A DNA stretch of 64,000 nt from Acidimicrobiaceae bacterium (GCA_027306605.1 DAHUZK010000078.1:62001-126000); one strand, 5' to 3'; shown: positions 31,302-39,333, counted from the stretch's first letter. Notes: a model not told the origin generated them from the letters alone. Made by a program: numbers and translations.

Positions 31302-32287
31302 GCACGACGGAGGCGGCGCGGCCGGGCACCCAACACGTCTATCGGACCCGCGCGCTCGGAACCGCCGTCGACCTCGTGGTGGTCGGAGGTCCGGTGATCC
31401 CCGCGGCGGAGATCCTCGACGCCGAGCTGCGGCGCATCGACCGTGTCGCCAGTCGGTTCCGCAGCGATTCGGAGCTCGAGACGTTGAACGCCGCCGCCGG
31501 GCGCACCCGGCCGGTCAGCCGCGATCTCTTCGAAGCGATCGCAGTCGCGGTCGAGATGGCCGACGCCACCGCGGGGATGGTCGATCCGACCGTGGGCGTG
31601 GCCGTGCATCGGCTCGGCTACGACCGGGACTTCGCCCAGGTCCGAGGGGGCGTCGAGGGCGAGCTGCCGGAACGCCGGCCCGTGCCGGGCTGGCGGTCGG
31701 TGGCGCTCGATCCCGAGCGCCTGACCGTCCGAATCCCCGCCGGCGTGGCCCTCGACCTCGGGGCCACGGCGAAGGCGCTGGCCTCGGATCGGGCGGCGCG
31801 GAGCATCCACCAGCAGCTGGGCTGCGGGGTGATGGTCTCCTTGGGTGGCGACGTCGCCGTGGCCGGGCCACCACCCGAGGGCGGCTTCGCCGTCGGCCTG
31901 GCCGACCGGTGTGCCGACCCCGCTCCGGCCGAGACGGTGTCCATCGCGTCCGGCGGGCTCGCCTCGTCCGGCACCGCCGTACGCCGCTGGCGGCTCGGGA
32001 GCGAGCACGTGCACCACATCGTCGACCCACGCACGGGGTTGCCCGCCCGGGAGCACTGGCGCACGGTGGCCGTGACCGCGGCGAATTGCGTCCAGGCGAA
32101 CGCGGCCTCGACCGCCGCCATCGTCATCGGGGCGCCCGCCGTCGAGTGGCTCGAAGCCAGGGCACTCCCGGCACGCCTCGTCGGCTGGGACGGTCGCGTC
32201 GCCCATACCTCGGCCTGGCCCGCACCGGCCCCGCCACCGGGGTCCCCGCAGGGCTCAGCACCCCGGTGGCGGGGAGACCGCAGGTGA
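31298..32287 (+). CDS. apbE: FAD:protein FMN transferase (ApbE family)
   Basis: Transfers FMN from FAD to a Thr/Ser of target proteins. The 329-residue protein shows FRSDSELETLNAAAG, ALDLGATAKALASD, SLGGDVAVAG, SGGLASSGTAVRRW and HHIVDPRTGLPA, a complete ApbE pattern. No signal peptide or lipobox is visible, so modification may happen in the cytoplasm. The C terminus is Pro-rich. It is coupled to its neighbours on both sides by 4-nt overlaps. The target is probably encoded in this operon or elsewhere as an FMN-binding domain. Confidence 0.92.
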   Translation: MSTTEAARPGTQHVYRTRALGTAVDLVVVGGPVIPAAEILDAELRRIDRVASRFRSDSELETLNAAAGRTRPVSRDLFEAIAVAVEMADATAGMVDPTVGVAVHRLGYDRDFAQVRGGVEGELPERRPVPGWRSVALDPERLTVRIPAGVALDLGATAKALASDRAARSIHQQLGCGVMVSLGGDVAVAGPPPEGGFAVGLADRCADPAPAETVSIASGGLASSGTAVRRWRLGSEHVHHIVDPRTGLPAREHWRTVAVTAANCVQANAASTAAIVIGAPAVEWLEARALPARLVGWDGRVAHTSAWPAPAPPPGSPQGSAPRWRGDRR

Positions 32288-33396
32288 CCGCGGCCTTGCT
32301 CGCCAGTGTCGGGCACGGGTCCACGGCGATGTGGTACCTGACACGCGCCACGGGCCTGGTCGCGCTCGTTCTGCTCTCCGCCACCCTCGTGCTGGGTCTC
32401 GTGTCGTCCGTCGGATGGACGAGCGAGCGCTGGCCTCGGTTCCTCTCGCAGTCGGTGCACCGGAACCTCTCCCTCTTCTGCCTCGTTCTCGTGGGCGTCC
32501 ACATCGTGAGCACCGTCGGTGACGGGTACGTGCCGATCACCCTGGGCGATGCCGTCTTCCCGTTCCTGACCCCCTATCGCCCCCTCTGGGTGGGGCTCGG
32601 TGCCCTGGCCTTCGACATGATGCTCGCGGTGGCGATCACCAGTGCTCTGCGCCGGCGGATCGGCGTGCGTGCCTGGCGCGGCGTGCACTGGCTGGCCTAC
32701 GCCTGTTGGCCGATTGCCGTGGCACACGGCCTGGGTTCGGGCACCGACCCGCGCCTTCCTCTCGCCACCGCCATCTTCGTGCTGTGCTCGCTGTCCGTCG
32801 GCGCGGCGGTGGTCTGGCGCCTGGCGGTCGGACCCGTTCGCTCCGGCCTGGGCCGGGTGGCCGCGGCGGGAGGGGTCGTCGCCGTCCTGGTCGCGCTGGG
32901 CCTCTTCGCTGTGAGCGGTCCGCTGAAGCCCAACTGGTCACATCGGGCGGGCACCTCTCCCGCCCTGTTGGCGCAGCTGGCCGGCGGAGCCTCCGTGAAC
33001 CGGGTCAGCGCGGCGACACCCAACAGCCCGACGTCGAACTCCACGCCGGCCGGGGTGCCGGCGCTTCCGTTCACCACGGCCGTGCGCGGGACCATGACGA
33101 CGTCGTCACCCGGCGCCAGCGGCAACATCACGGTGGACCTGCGCATGACGCTTGTCGGGAGCGGTGACACGCTCGATGTGCAGATCGTCGGACCGGCGGT
33201 GAACGGGGGCATCGCACTCAGCACCAGTCAGGTCACCTTCGCAGGACTCACCGGTCAGGTGACCAATCTGGAGGGTTCGACGGTGGAGGCCGCCGTGAGC
33301 GGGCCTTCGGGATCGGTCGACCTGTCCCTGGACCTGTCGCTCGATCCGGCAGCGGGCACGCTCACCGGTCAAGTGTCGGGGAGCGCAGGCCAGTGA
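32284..33396 (+). CDS. Ferric reductase-like transmembrane haem b protein with C-terminal beta domain
   Basis: A 370-residue membrane protein. Six to seven helices fill the first ~220 residues. Conserved His residues in HRNLSLFCLVLVGVH and VHWLAYACWPIAVAHG suggest two b-type haems, as in the ferric reductase-like domain. The last ~130 residues, after a helix and Ser/Thr/Pro linker, form a probable extracytoplasmic beta-rich domain. Relatives move electrons across the membrane. There is no NAD- or FAD-binding domain in this protein, so the NuoF-like and ferredoxin neighbours may supply electrons. The GTG overlaps the apbE stop. Confidence 0.85.
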   Translation: MTAALLASVGHGSTAMWYLTRATGLVALVLLSATLVLGLVSSVGWTSERWPRFLSQSVHRNLSLFCLVLVGVHIVSTVGDGYVPITLGDAVFPFLTPYRPLWVGLGALAFDMMLAVAITSALRRRIGVRAWRGVHWLAYACWPIAVAHGLGSGTDPRLPLATAIFVLCSLSVGAAVVWRLAVGPVRSGLGRVAAAGGVVAVLVALGLFAVSGPLKPNWSHRAGTSPALLAQLAGGASVNRVSAATPNSPTSNSTPAGVPALPFTTAVRGTMTTSSPGASGNITVDLRMTLVGSGDTLDVQIVGPAVNGGIALSTSQVTFAGLTGQVTNLEGSTVEAAVSGPSGSVDLSLDLSLDPAAGTLTGQVSGSAGQ

Positions 33397-34715
33397 GAAC
33401 GGGGTCGACCGGCCAGGTCCTCACCGCGCCGGCCCCTTCGGTCAGGCTGCTGCGCGGCCTCGTCACCGGTTCCCCGGATCCGACGCTCTCGGAGCACATG
33501 AACCGCTGGGGCGGCCTCCCCGGTCGGCGCGGCCGCGGTCTCGATGTCCTCGAGGAACTGCGGGCCAGCGGCCTGCAGGGACGGGGCGGTGCCTGGTTCC
33601 CGGTCTCGACCAAGTGGGAGGCGGTTGCGCGCCGCTCGGCTCGCCGGCCCGTCGTCGTGGCCAACTGCGCCGAGGGCGAGCCCGGAAGCCGCAAGGATTC
33701 CCTTCTGACCACCTGTGCTCCGCACCTCGTGCTCGACGGGCTGGTGCTGGCGGCATCCGCGCTCGGCGCCCGCCGCGCCTTCGTGTACGCACCGGCCTCT
33801 TCGCTGCCGGCCGTGCTCAGCGCCTGTGACGAGCGGAACGCCTGGGGCCTCGAGCGGTTGCCGATCGACGTCGTGGAGTCCCCCTCGGCGTTCCTGGCCG
33901 GGCAGGAGTCTGCCGTCGTCAACGCGCTCAACGGACGGCAGCCGGCCGTGCCGTCGTTCACCGGGGTCGTCACGATCCGTGAACGCGGTGTTGCGGGGCG
34001 TCCGACCCTGGTGCAGAACGCGGAGACCCTGGCGCACGTGGCGCTCATCGGCCGCTTCGGTGCGCAGTGGTACCGCGAGGTCGGCACCGAGGAGTGTCCC
34101 GGGACGATGCTGATGACGGTGAACCGCGCCGGCGGTGCGTTCGTCGTCGAGGTCGGGCTGGGGGACCGTCTTCTCGAGGGTTGCGGTCTCGACGTCGACG
34201 AGGTGATGTCGTCACACGGCGTGCTCCTGGGTGGGTACGGTGGCGGTTGGGTGACGCCGAACGACTTCCGTGAGCTCGTGGCCCTGGAGGGTCAGGTCCG
34301 AAGGGTGGGTGCGACCCTCGGCACCGGCGTGGTGGCCGTGCTGCCCCGGCATGTCTGTCCATTGGCCGAGATGGCCGACGTCGTGCGTTACATGCAGGGC
34401 GAGGGCGCCGGGCAGTGTGGGCCGTGCGTCTTCGGGTTGGCGGAGATCGCGACGCGGCTCGAGGGCCTCGCCTATCACGGGCGGGGAGGAGGACACGCGG
34501 TGCAGCGGATCCTGGAGATCTGCAACACGATCGAGGGCCGGGGAGCCTGTCGGCATCCCGACGGCGTGATCCGCTTCGTCCGGTCCGGACTGGGCGTGTT
34601 CGGGCAAGAGGCCGGCCTGCACCAACGACACGGCCCGTGCGACCGTGTGGGCGCGGCCCGAGTGCTGCCCATCCCGACGCAGGCCACCATTCGGCGCGTG
34701 ATGGCGCACCCATGA
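33393..34715 (+). CDS. NuoF-like (51-kDa subunit) FMN/Fe-S oxidoreductase
   Basis: A 440-residue protein like the NADH-binding subunit of complex I. GRGGAWFP (residues 63-70) corresponds to the NADH/FMN loop GRGGAGFP. NCAEGEPGSRKD and VQNAETLAHV match NxDExEPG and NVET. An SLBB-like region follows. The Fe-S end has EGAGQCGPC and CNTIEGRGAC, enough for a 4Fe-4S cluster. No other complex I genes are present, so this is a stand-alone NAD(P)H-accepting module, likely feeding the ferredoxin encoded next. Overlaps on both sides are 4 nt. Confidence 0.88.
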   Translation: MRTGSTGQVLTAPAPSVRLLRGLVTGSPDPTLSEHMNRWGGLPGRRGRGLDVLEELRASGLQGRGGAWFPVSTKWEAVARRSARRPVVVANCAEGEPGSRKDSLLTTCAPHLVLDGLVLAASALGARRAFVYAPASSLPAVLSACDERNAWGLERLPIDVVESPSAFLAGQESAVVNALNGRQPAVPSFTGVVTIRERGVAGRPTLVQNAETLAHVALIGRFGAQWYREVGTEECPGTMLMTVNRAGGAFVVEVGLGDRLLEGCGLDVDEVMSSHGVLLGGYGGGWVTPNDFRELVALEGQVRRVGATLGTGVVAVLPRHVCPLAEMADVVRYMQGEGAGQCGPCVFGLAEIATRLEGLAYHGRGGGHAVQRILEICNTIEGRGACRHPDGVIRFVRSGLGVFGQEAGLHQRHGPCDRVGAARVLPIPTQATIRRVMAHP

Positions 34716-34930
34716 CGCGACGGAGCCTGCGGGTCGTGGTCGATCCGACGAAGTGCGAGGGTCGCGGTGTGTGCGCGGAGATGCTCCCCGAGCTGATCAC
34801 GCTCGACGGGTGGGGCTTTCCCGTTTTGGATGAGGGAGGTTCGGTGTCGTCGGAAATCGTCGAGCATGCAGTTCGGACGGTTCGAGCCTGCCCGCGGCAG
34901 GCATTGCACCTCGTGGAGCACAGCTCGTGA
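34712..34930 (+). CDS. Small ferredoxin, probably [3Fe-4S]
   Basis: A 72-residue ferredoxin with cysteines only at 15, 21 and 60 (C-x5-C ... C-P), the pattern of actinobacterial 3Fe-4S ferredoxins usually paired with P450s. Here it is paired with a NuoF-like dehydrogenase. Start and stop overlap neighbouring genes by 4 nt each. It probably carries electrons from the NuoF-like protein to the membrane haem protein. Confidence 0.9.
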   Translation: MTRRSLRVVVDPTKCEGRGVCAEMLPELITLDGWGFPVLDEGGSVSSEIVEHAVRTVRACPRQALHLVEHSS

Positions 34931-36099
34931 GCAGGGCGTGGTCGATCTCACCGCGCCACCGACGCCGACGCAAAGTCGTCCTGGCGGTGGTGGGCGTCCT
35001 CCTTGCCGGGACCATGTGGGTGGCGGTCTCGCTCGGGAGCGCGCTGACGAACCCGGTGTACGGGAGCTCCCTCGGCGCCCGCGCCGCCGAATGGTTCCGC
35101 GGGCACGGCGGTGCGTCCATCGTCGTGTGGGCCGAGAACGAGTGGTACTCCCACCACCAACCGAAGATCGGAGGGAAGCTGGCCAAGGGCACCATCCGCC
35201 GGCCCAAGGCCGTGCCGGCGGCGGCCCCGGTGTCGTCGATCGCGCACCTTCCGACGCCTCCGCCGATTACGCCCTTCGCCAGCCCGCCGGTGCCCGGAGA
35301 GGGTCAATGGTCGCCTGCAGGCAGGCTGGTCGACGGGGTACCGGCGGTCTACGAGACGCTGCTGCGTCCCAGCGCGATCCATACGAGCTACGTGGTGGGC
35401 GTCGCGTGGATGGACACGAAGCTGCTGCGGGCGACGCTCTACTCGGGTAGCCAGATCCCCGGCGGAGGCCCGTACCCCAACACGGCACCGATCAGCCCGA
35501 CCGCCTCCACCTCGCTCGTGGCCGCGTTCAACGCAGGGTTCTTGATGTCCGACGCCAACGGGGGCTACTACACGGACAACAAGACGATCATCCCGCTTCG
35601 CACGGGTGCGGCGTCCTTCGTCGTGTACAGCAACGGCACGGCCAACGTCGGCCAATGGGGCCAGGACGTCACCATGACTCCCAACGTCGTGTCCGTCCGC
35701 CAGAACCTCAACCTGATCGTCGACAACGGGGCGGTCGTCCCTGCCGTCTACAACAGCAACAACATCCAGTGGGGCGCCACCCTGGGCGGCGGCCTCTACG
35801 TCTGGCGGTCGGGACTGGGTATCACGGCCGACGGTGCTCTGGTGTACGTCGGTGGTCCGGGACTCGACATCACCGACCTCGCCAACATCCTCGTCCGAGC
35901 CGGGGCGGTCCGCGCCATGGAGCTCGACATCAACACGGACTGGGTGAACTACAGCACCTATCAGCCCGCGACCCCCAGCGGGGCCGCCACACCGCTCAAT
36001 GGATCTGTGCTCGTGGCCAACATGACGGGAGGCCCCGCCCGGTACTTCCAGGCGTGGTGGGCCCGCGACTTCATCACCATGTCGGCAGTGGTCCCGTGA
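34927..36099 (+). CDS. Secreted/membrane-anchored phosphodiester glycosidase (NAGPA) domain protein
   Basis: A 390-residue protein with a basic N terminus and one membrane helix (KVVLAVVGVLLAGTMWVAVSL, about residues 16-36), so the bulk is extracytoplasmic. The catalytic-like domain has AFNAGFLMSDANGGYY, VAWMDTKLLRATLYSG and AMELDINTDWVNY, matching the phosphodiester glycosidase (DUF2233/NAGPA) family. Members cleave or bind GlcNAc-1-phosphodiesters or related cell-wall glycans. Its presence in a redox operon is unexpected. The GTG start overlaps the ferredoxin stop. Confidence 0.85.
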   Translation: MSRAWSISPRHRRRRKVVLAVVGVLLAGTMWVAVSLGSALTNPVYGSSLGARAAEWFRGHGGASIVVWAENEWYSHHQPKIGGKLAKGTIRRPKAVPAAAPVSSIAHLPTPPPITPFASPPVPGEGQWSPAGRLVDGVPAVYETLLRPSAIHTSYVVGVAWMDTKLLRATLYSGSQIPGGGPYPNTAPISPTASTSLVAAFNAGFLMSDANGGYYTDNKTIIPLRTGAASFVVYSNGTANVGQWGQDVTMTPNVVSVRQNLNLIVDNGAVVPAVYNSNNIQWGATLGGGLYVWRSGLGITADGALVYVGGPGLDITDLANILVRAGAVRAMELDINTDWVNYSTYQPATPSGAATPLNGSVLVANMTGGPARYFQAWWARDFITMSAVVP

Positions 36100-37016
36100 G
36101 GACACCACTGGAGTTGGTGCCGGACTCCACGCTGGGGACGGCACGCCACCTGCTGCGCGCCATGCGACCGCGGCAGTGGACCAAGAACCTCCTCGTCTTC
36201 ATGGCACCAGCGGCAGCGGGCGTTCTCGGCAACGGCCGGACCGCCCTCGACACGTCGCTGGCCTTCGTGGCCTTCTGCCTCGTTGCGTCGGGAACGTACC
36301 TGGTCAACGACGTCATCGACGCGCCCTCGGACCGTCACCACCCTCGGAAGCGCCTGCGCCCGGTCGCCAGCGGTGCTCTTCCTCCCCAGACGGCGATCGG
36401 TGCCAGCGCAGCTCTGATCGCGGCCGGCACGGTGGTCGCCCTCCTGGTCGGCCCGTGGGAGCTGGCCGTCCTCCTGGCCTGCTACACGGCGCTGAGCATC
36501 CTCTACAGCGTGCGCCTCAAGCGCGAGCCCGTCATCGAGATGGCCACGGTGGCTCTGGGCTTCGTGCTGAGAGCGGTCGCCGGCGGCATCGTGGCGCACG
36601 TGCAGCTCACCAACTGGTTCCTGGTCTTCACGTCCTTCGCCGCCCTCTTCATCGTGGTCGGGAAACGCAGCGCGGAGCACGGCCGCCTGGGAGAGGCCCG
36701 CGGCGTGCACCGGGTCGTTTTGGAGCAGTACAGCGAGACGTTTCTGCGGTCGGTGCTCACGATGTCGGCCACGGTGGCGGTTGCGGCGTACTGCCTCTGG
36801 GCCTTCGACCGCTCAGGGCTTCTCGCTCACGCTGGCCACCACGTCGTGTGGATCGAGCTCACCGTCGTGCCACTCGTCCTCGCCGTGCTCCATATCTTGA
36901 GGTTGCTCGACTCGGGGCAGGGTGGCGAGCCGGAGCAGCTCGCACTGGGCGACCGGACGCTGCAGTGCTACGCCCTGCTCTGGGCGGCGCTCATGGGAAT
37001 CGGGCTCTACGGATGA
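36096..37016 (+). CDS. UbiA-family prenyltransferase, decaprenyl-phosphate phosphoribosyltransferase-like
   Basis: A 306-residue integral membrane protein with about nine helices. The metal/diphosphate motif is NDVIDAPSDRHHPRKRLRP (Asn71, Asp72, Asp75, Asp79), the form found in the DPPR synthases that make the arabinan precursor in mycobacteria. A second motif region, YSVRLKRE, follows the next helices. A polyprenyl-phosphate substrate is therefore more likely than a quinone ring. It ends the seven-gene coupled operon, next to a glycosidase-like gene, suggesting a link to envelope glycans. Exact substrate unproven. Confidence 0.85.
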   Translation: MRTPLELVPDSTLGTARHLLRAMRPRQWTKNLLVFMAPAAAGVLGNGRTALDTSLAFVAFCLVASGTYLVNDVIDAPSDRHHPRKRLRPVASGALPPQTAIGASAALIAAGTVVALLVGPWELAVLLACYTALSILYSVRLKREPVIEMATVALGFVLRAVAGGIVAHVQLTNWFLVFTSFAALFIVVGKRSAEHGRLGEARGVHRVVLEQYSETFLRSVLTMSATVAVAAYCLWAFDRSGLLAHAGHHVVWIELTVVPLVLAVLHILRLLDSGQGGEPEQLALGDRTLQCYALLWAALMGIGLYG

Positions 37017-37037
37017 GCGGCCGCTGACCGTCGGGCT

Positions 37038-37466
37038 TCACGGCTCGAGCGGGACGATGGCAACCGGGACCGTCGAGCGCTCGGCGAGTTCGAGGCTGGT
37101 GCTTCCCAGCACGGTGCCCGGCCTCCGCCCCGTCCCGCGCGTCCCCACGACGAGCAGATCGAGCGAGTGGGGATCGGCCGTGGCCCTGAGCAGGGCGTCG
37201 GCAGGTGAGCCCTCGAGCGGGACCCACTCCACCCGGTCCGGCGTCAGGCCGCTCGCCGCGGCGACGTTCATCGCAGTGGACTCGGAGACGGGCGGGTGAC
37301 CCGGGAGGCGCGCCTCCTCGAGCAGACCCACCACGTGGACGACCTTGAGGCGGCTCCCCAGAGACGCGCACAGCCCGCCTGCCCAGCGGAGGGCGGCGAC
37401 CGACTCGGGTGAACCGTCGAAGCCCACGCCGACGGTGCGGATCTGGTTGGCGACCGGGGAGCTCAC
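37038..37466 (-). CDS. Universal stress protein (UspA family)
   Basis: Usp of 142 aa: TVGVGFDGSPESVAALRWA at the N terminus and VVGTRGTGRRPGTVLGSTSLELAERSTVPVAIV at the C terminus. The GTG start overlaps the stop of the upstream acetyltransferase gene by 4 nt. The pair is read toward the redox operon and ends 21 bp from it. Confidence 0.9.
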   Translation of the reverse strand: MSSPVANQIRTVGVGFDGSPESVAALRWAGGLCASLGSRLKVVHVVGLLEEARLPGHPPVSESTAMNVAAASGLTPDRVEWVPLEGSPADALLRATADPHSLDLLVVGTRGTGRRPGTVLGSTSLELAERSTVPVAIVPLEP

Positions 37467-38071
37467 GACGGGGCAGGTGGGCAGGAGCGCCGGGAGACCT
37501 GCCGGGTGGCGTCACGCGAAGCCAGGGCGCGGCGGGAGGAGGCGGTCTCGGCCAGGGGGAACACGAGGGACACGGTGCCGTACTCGAGACTGCGGGAGAC
37601 CGGGTAGCCGCTGTGGAGGAAGACGTCGAGCATCTGCCGGTTCTCGAGCATGGTGCTGGCGAGGAAGGTCCTGATACCCCTGTCCCGGGCCGCACGCGCC
37701 AGTTCGTCCAGCAGGAGCGACGCGATGCCGTGGCCCTGGAATTCGTCCGCCACGACGAAAGCGACCTCGGCCTCGTCCGATCCGGGCTGCCGGTCGTAGC
37801 GGCCGACACCGATGATCTGACCGTCGAGCTCGGCGACCAGGGCGAGCCGGTCCTCGTAGTCGACGCGCGTGAAGTGATCGACCTCTTTGCTGCTCAGGGT
37901 GGGGTGGTAGGTGAAGTACCTGAAGTAGGAGCTCTGCGGGCTCAAGCGCGCGTGGAAGGCCACGAGCCGCGCCGCGTCGCCGGGGCGGATGGGTCGCACG
38001 GTATAGCGCAGGTCGCCGCCCGACACCACGTCGCTGACCAGCTCGGCGGGGTATCTGGTGACGTCTGGCAT
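37463..38071 (-). CDS. GNAT family N-acetyltransferase
   Basis: A 202-residue acetyltransferase. VRPIRPGDAARLVAFHARLSP starts the domain and FVVADEFQGHGIASLLLDELA is the acetyl-CoA pyrophosphate loop (motif A). The sequence resembles the GNAT domains attached to protein lysine acetyltransferases (Pat). The ATG at MPDVTRY has GGAG 7 nt upstream. It is co-translated with a UspA gene, so it could modify that or other stress proteins. A perfect DosR-like box lies about 120 bp upstream. Confidence 0.87.
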   Translation of the reverse strand: MPDVTRYPAELVSDVVSGGDLRYTVRPIRPGDAARLVAFHARLSPQSSYFRYFTYHPTLSSKEVDHFTRVDYEDRLALVAELDGQIIGVGRYDRQPGSDEAEVAFVVADEFQGHGIASLLLDELARAARDRGIRTFLASTMLENRQMLDVFLHSGYPVSRSLEYGTVSLVFPLAETASSRRALASRDATRQVSRRSCPPAPS

Positions 38072-38189
38072 GGGTGCTCCAAGTCGCCGGTCGTGCCACC
38101 AGGGCACACTCGTCCGGCAGGAAGGCTACGGGCATCAAGGCTATGGCGGTGCCGGGCTCCGGTTCCAGGGCGACTCCTCCGGTGGATCA

Positions 38190-38203
38190 GGGACCTTTGT
38201 CCC
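38190..38203. promoter_or_regulatory. Perfect DosR-like box between divergent genes
   Basis: GGGACCTTTGTCCC lies between the acetyltransferase-UspA operon (minus) and a membrane protein gene (plus). A poorer relative (GGGACCAATGCGTCC) follows at 38237. No -10 box is found at the spacing seen in the other promoters on either strand. Confidence 0.6.
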
Positions 38204-38331
38204 GGGTTCGGGTGGAGACGGAAGGCCCCCGAGATCGGGACCAATGCGTCCATGCCCAGGGGAGCGTCGTGTCGCACCATGCAGATGGATCTCCTCGCGG
38301 TGAGGGGTCACTGAGTGCAAGGAGAGTGAAC

Positions 38332-38955
38332 ATGCGACGCAAGGTGTTCGACATGCTGGCCAGCGTCGGTGGCGCGGCCATCGTCGTCATCCTCTTGGTG
38401 GCGGGCACGCTGCTTCTGGTCGGCTCCAACTTTGCCAACAACTACGTGCACACGCAGCTGGCCGAGCAGCAGATCACGTTCCCCTCGAAGGCGGCCTTCG
38501 CCCATCCCGACGGGCAGGAGATCACCAAGTCGATGATTCCCTCGGTCTCCCAGTACGCCGGGCAGCCGTTGCTGACGGGGGCGCAGGCCCAGGTGTACGC
38601 CAACGACTTCATCGCCGTGCACCTCAAGAACATCGGCGGCGGGAAGACGTACTCGCAGCTGAGCGCCGAGGCCCAGGCGCTGCCCAAGGGTTCGCCTGCG
38701 TACACGGCTGCCGAGGCGAAGGTGCAGACGGTGTTCCAGGGCACAACGCTGCGAGGCCTGTTGCTCGAGGCCTACGGCTTCAGCCTGATCGCCTCCATCG
38801 CCTTCTGGTGCGCCATCGTGGCCTTCTGCTTGGCCGCCGTGGTGGCGCTGCTGGCGGTGCTGGGCTTCCTCCACGCCCGGTCCATCAGCGAGGACACGGA
38901 GCTCCTGCCGCCGCACGAGGCCCACAAGGCCAAGGGCTCGCTTGCCTCAGCCTGA
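38332..38955 (+). CDS. Two-helix membrane protein of unknown function
   Basis: A 207-residue protein. Helix 1 (AAIVVILLVAGTLLLVGSNF) is near residue 14. An outer domain of ~115 residues follows, with TFPSKAAFAHPDGQEI and a V-Y-A-N-D-F-I-A-V-H segment, and helix 2 is near residue 160. The cytoplasmic tail is short. The ATG has AAGGAGAG upstream. A strong hairpin terminator lies 20 bp after the stop. Located between two DosR-like box regions, so it is a probable stress-regulon member. Family not recognised. Confidence 0.75.
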   Translation: MRRKVFDMLASVGGAAIVVILLVAGTLLLVGSNFANNYVHTQLAEQQITFPSKAAFAHPDGQEITKSMIPSVSQYAGQPLLTGAQAQVYANDFIAVHLKNIGGGKTYSQLSAEAQALPKGSPAYTAAEAKVQTVFQGTTLRGLLLEAYGFSLIASIAFWCAIVAFCLAAVVALLAVLGFLHARSISEDTELLPPHEAHKAKGSLASA

Positions 38956-38974
38956 TCCTGTACGTCGAGCGCAG

Positions 38975-39005
38975 GCACCACCGGCCCCTCGTGGGCCGGT
39001 GGTGC
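38975..39005 (+). terminator. Strong hairpin terminator (13-bp perfect stem)
   Basis: GCACCACCGGCCC pairs perfectly with GGGCCGGTGGTGC around a 5-nt loop (CTCGT). No T-tract follows, which is common in actinobacteria. It follows the two-helix membrane protein gene and precedes the next DosR-like promoter. Confidence 0.75.
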
Positions 39006-39040
39006 GCGTCCGGGCCCTCGGCCGGGCCCTGGCGCCGGTA

Positions 39041-39106
39041 GGGACCTTGGTCCCCGTACGAGGGGGCCTACGTCCATAGGCGCCCACCTGCTCGGCGCGG
39101 TCCAAT
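39041..39106 (+). promoter_or_regulatory. Double DosR-like box and promoter of two small genes
   Basis: A perfect box GGGACCTTGGTCCC (39041-39054) is followed by a second, GGGGCCTACGTCCA (39063-39076, 12 of 14 to the consensus). The centres are 22 bp apart. The second box abuts TAGGCG, then an 18-bp spacer leads to TCCAAT as -10. This is the same layout as in the HTH-PPOX and 25909 promoters. Confidence 0.65.
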
Positions 39107-39151
39107 GGACTCAGCCCGAGAATCCGAGAAGACAGCCGGAAGGAGATCCCG

Positions 39152-39304
39152 ATGCAGCACGTGAAGACCCGGAAGCCCGTCCGACTCCCGCATCGCAGCG
39201 AGCGTGTCTCGCTGAGTCCCTATGTCCTCGACGACGTCGCTCCGACGCTGGCCGAGATCCGTGCGGCTCGCTCGACCGCTCGCCACGAGGTGGCGAGCCG
39301 CTAG
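39152..39304 (+). CDS. Short 50-residue basic protein behind the double box
   Basis: A 51-codon frame, ATG to TAG, with an ideal ribosome site (GGAAGGAG, 6-8 nt before the ATG). The product starts MQHVKTRKPVRLPHRSERVS, then VLDDVAPTLAEIRAARS and a basic end. It is cytoplasmic and not recognised. The second small gene follows after 29 bp with the same kind of ribosome site, so the two are one operon. Promoter, ribosome site and codon use make translation likely despite the small size. Confidence 0.65.
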   Translation: MQHVKTRKPVRLPHRSERVSLSPYVLDDVAPTLAEIRAARSTARHEVASR

Positions 39305-39333
39305 TCAGATTCGTATCGAGAAGGAGATCGACG

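Noticed and set aside
33093-33125. S-S-P-G-A-S in the ferric-reductase-like protein as an ApbE flavinylation site
   Set aside because: The position before G-A-S is Pro instead of Ser/Thr and there is no Asp at the expected place, so the motif is too poor.
38237-38251. GGGACCAATGCGTCC as a further DosR-like box
   Set aside because: The spacer between half-sites is one base too long and the right half is incomplete. Recorded only as a relative of the box at 38190.
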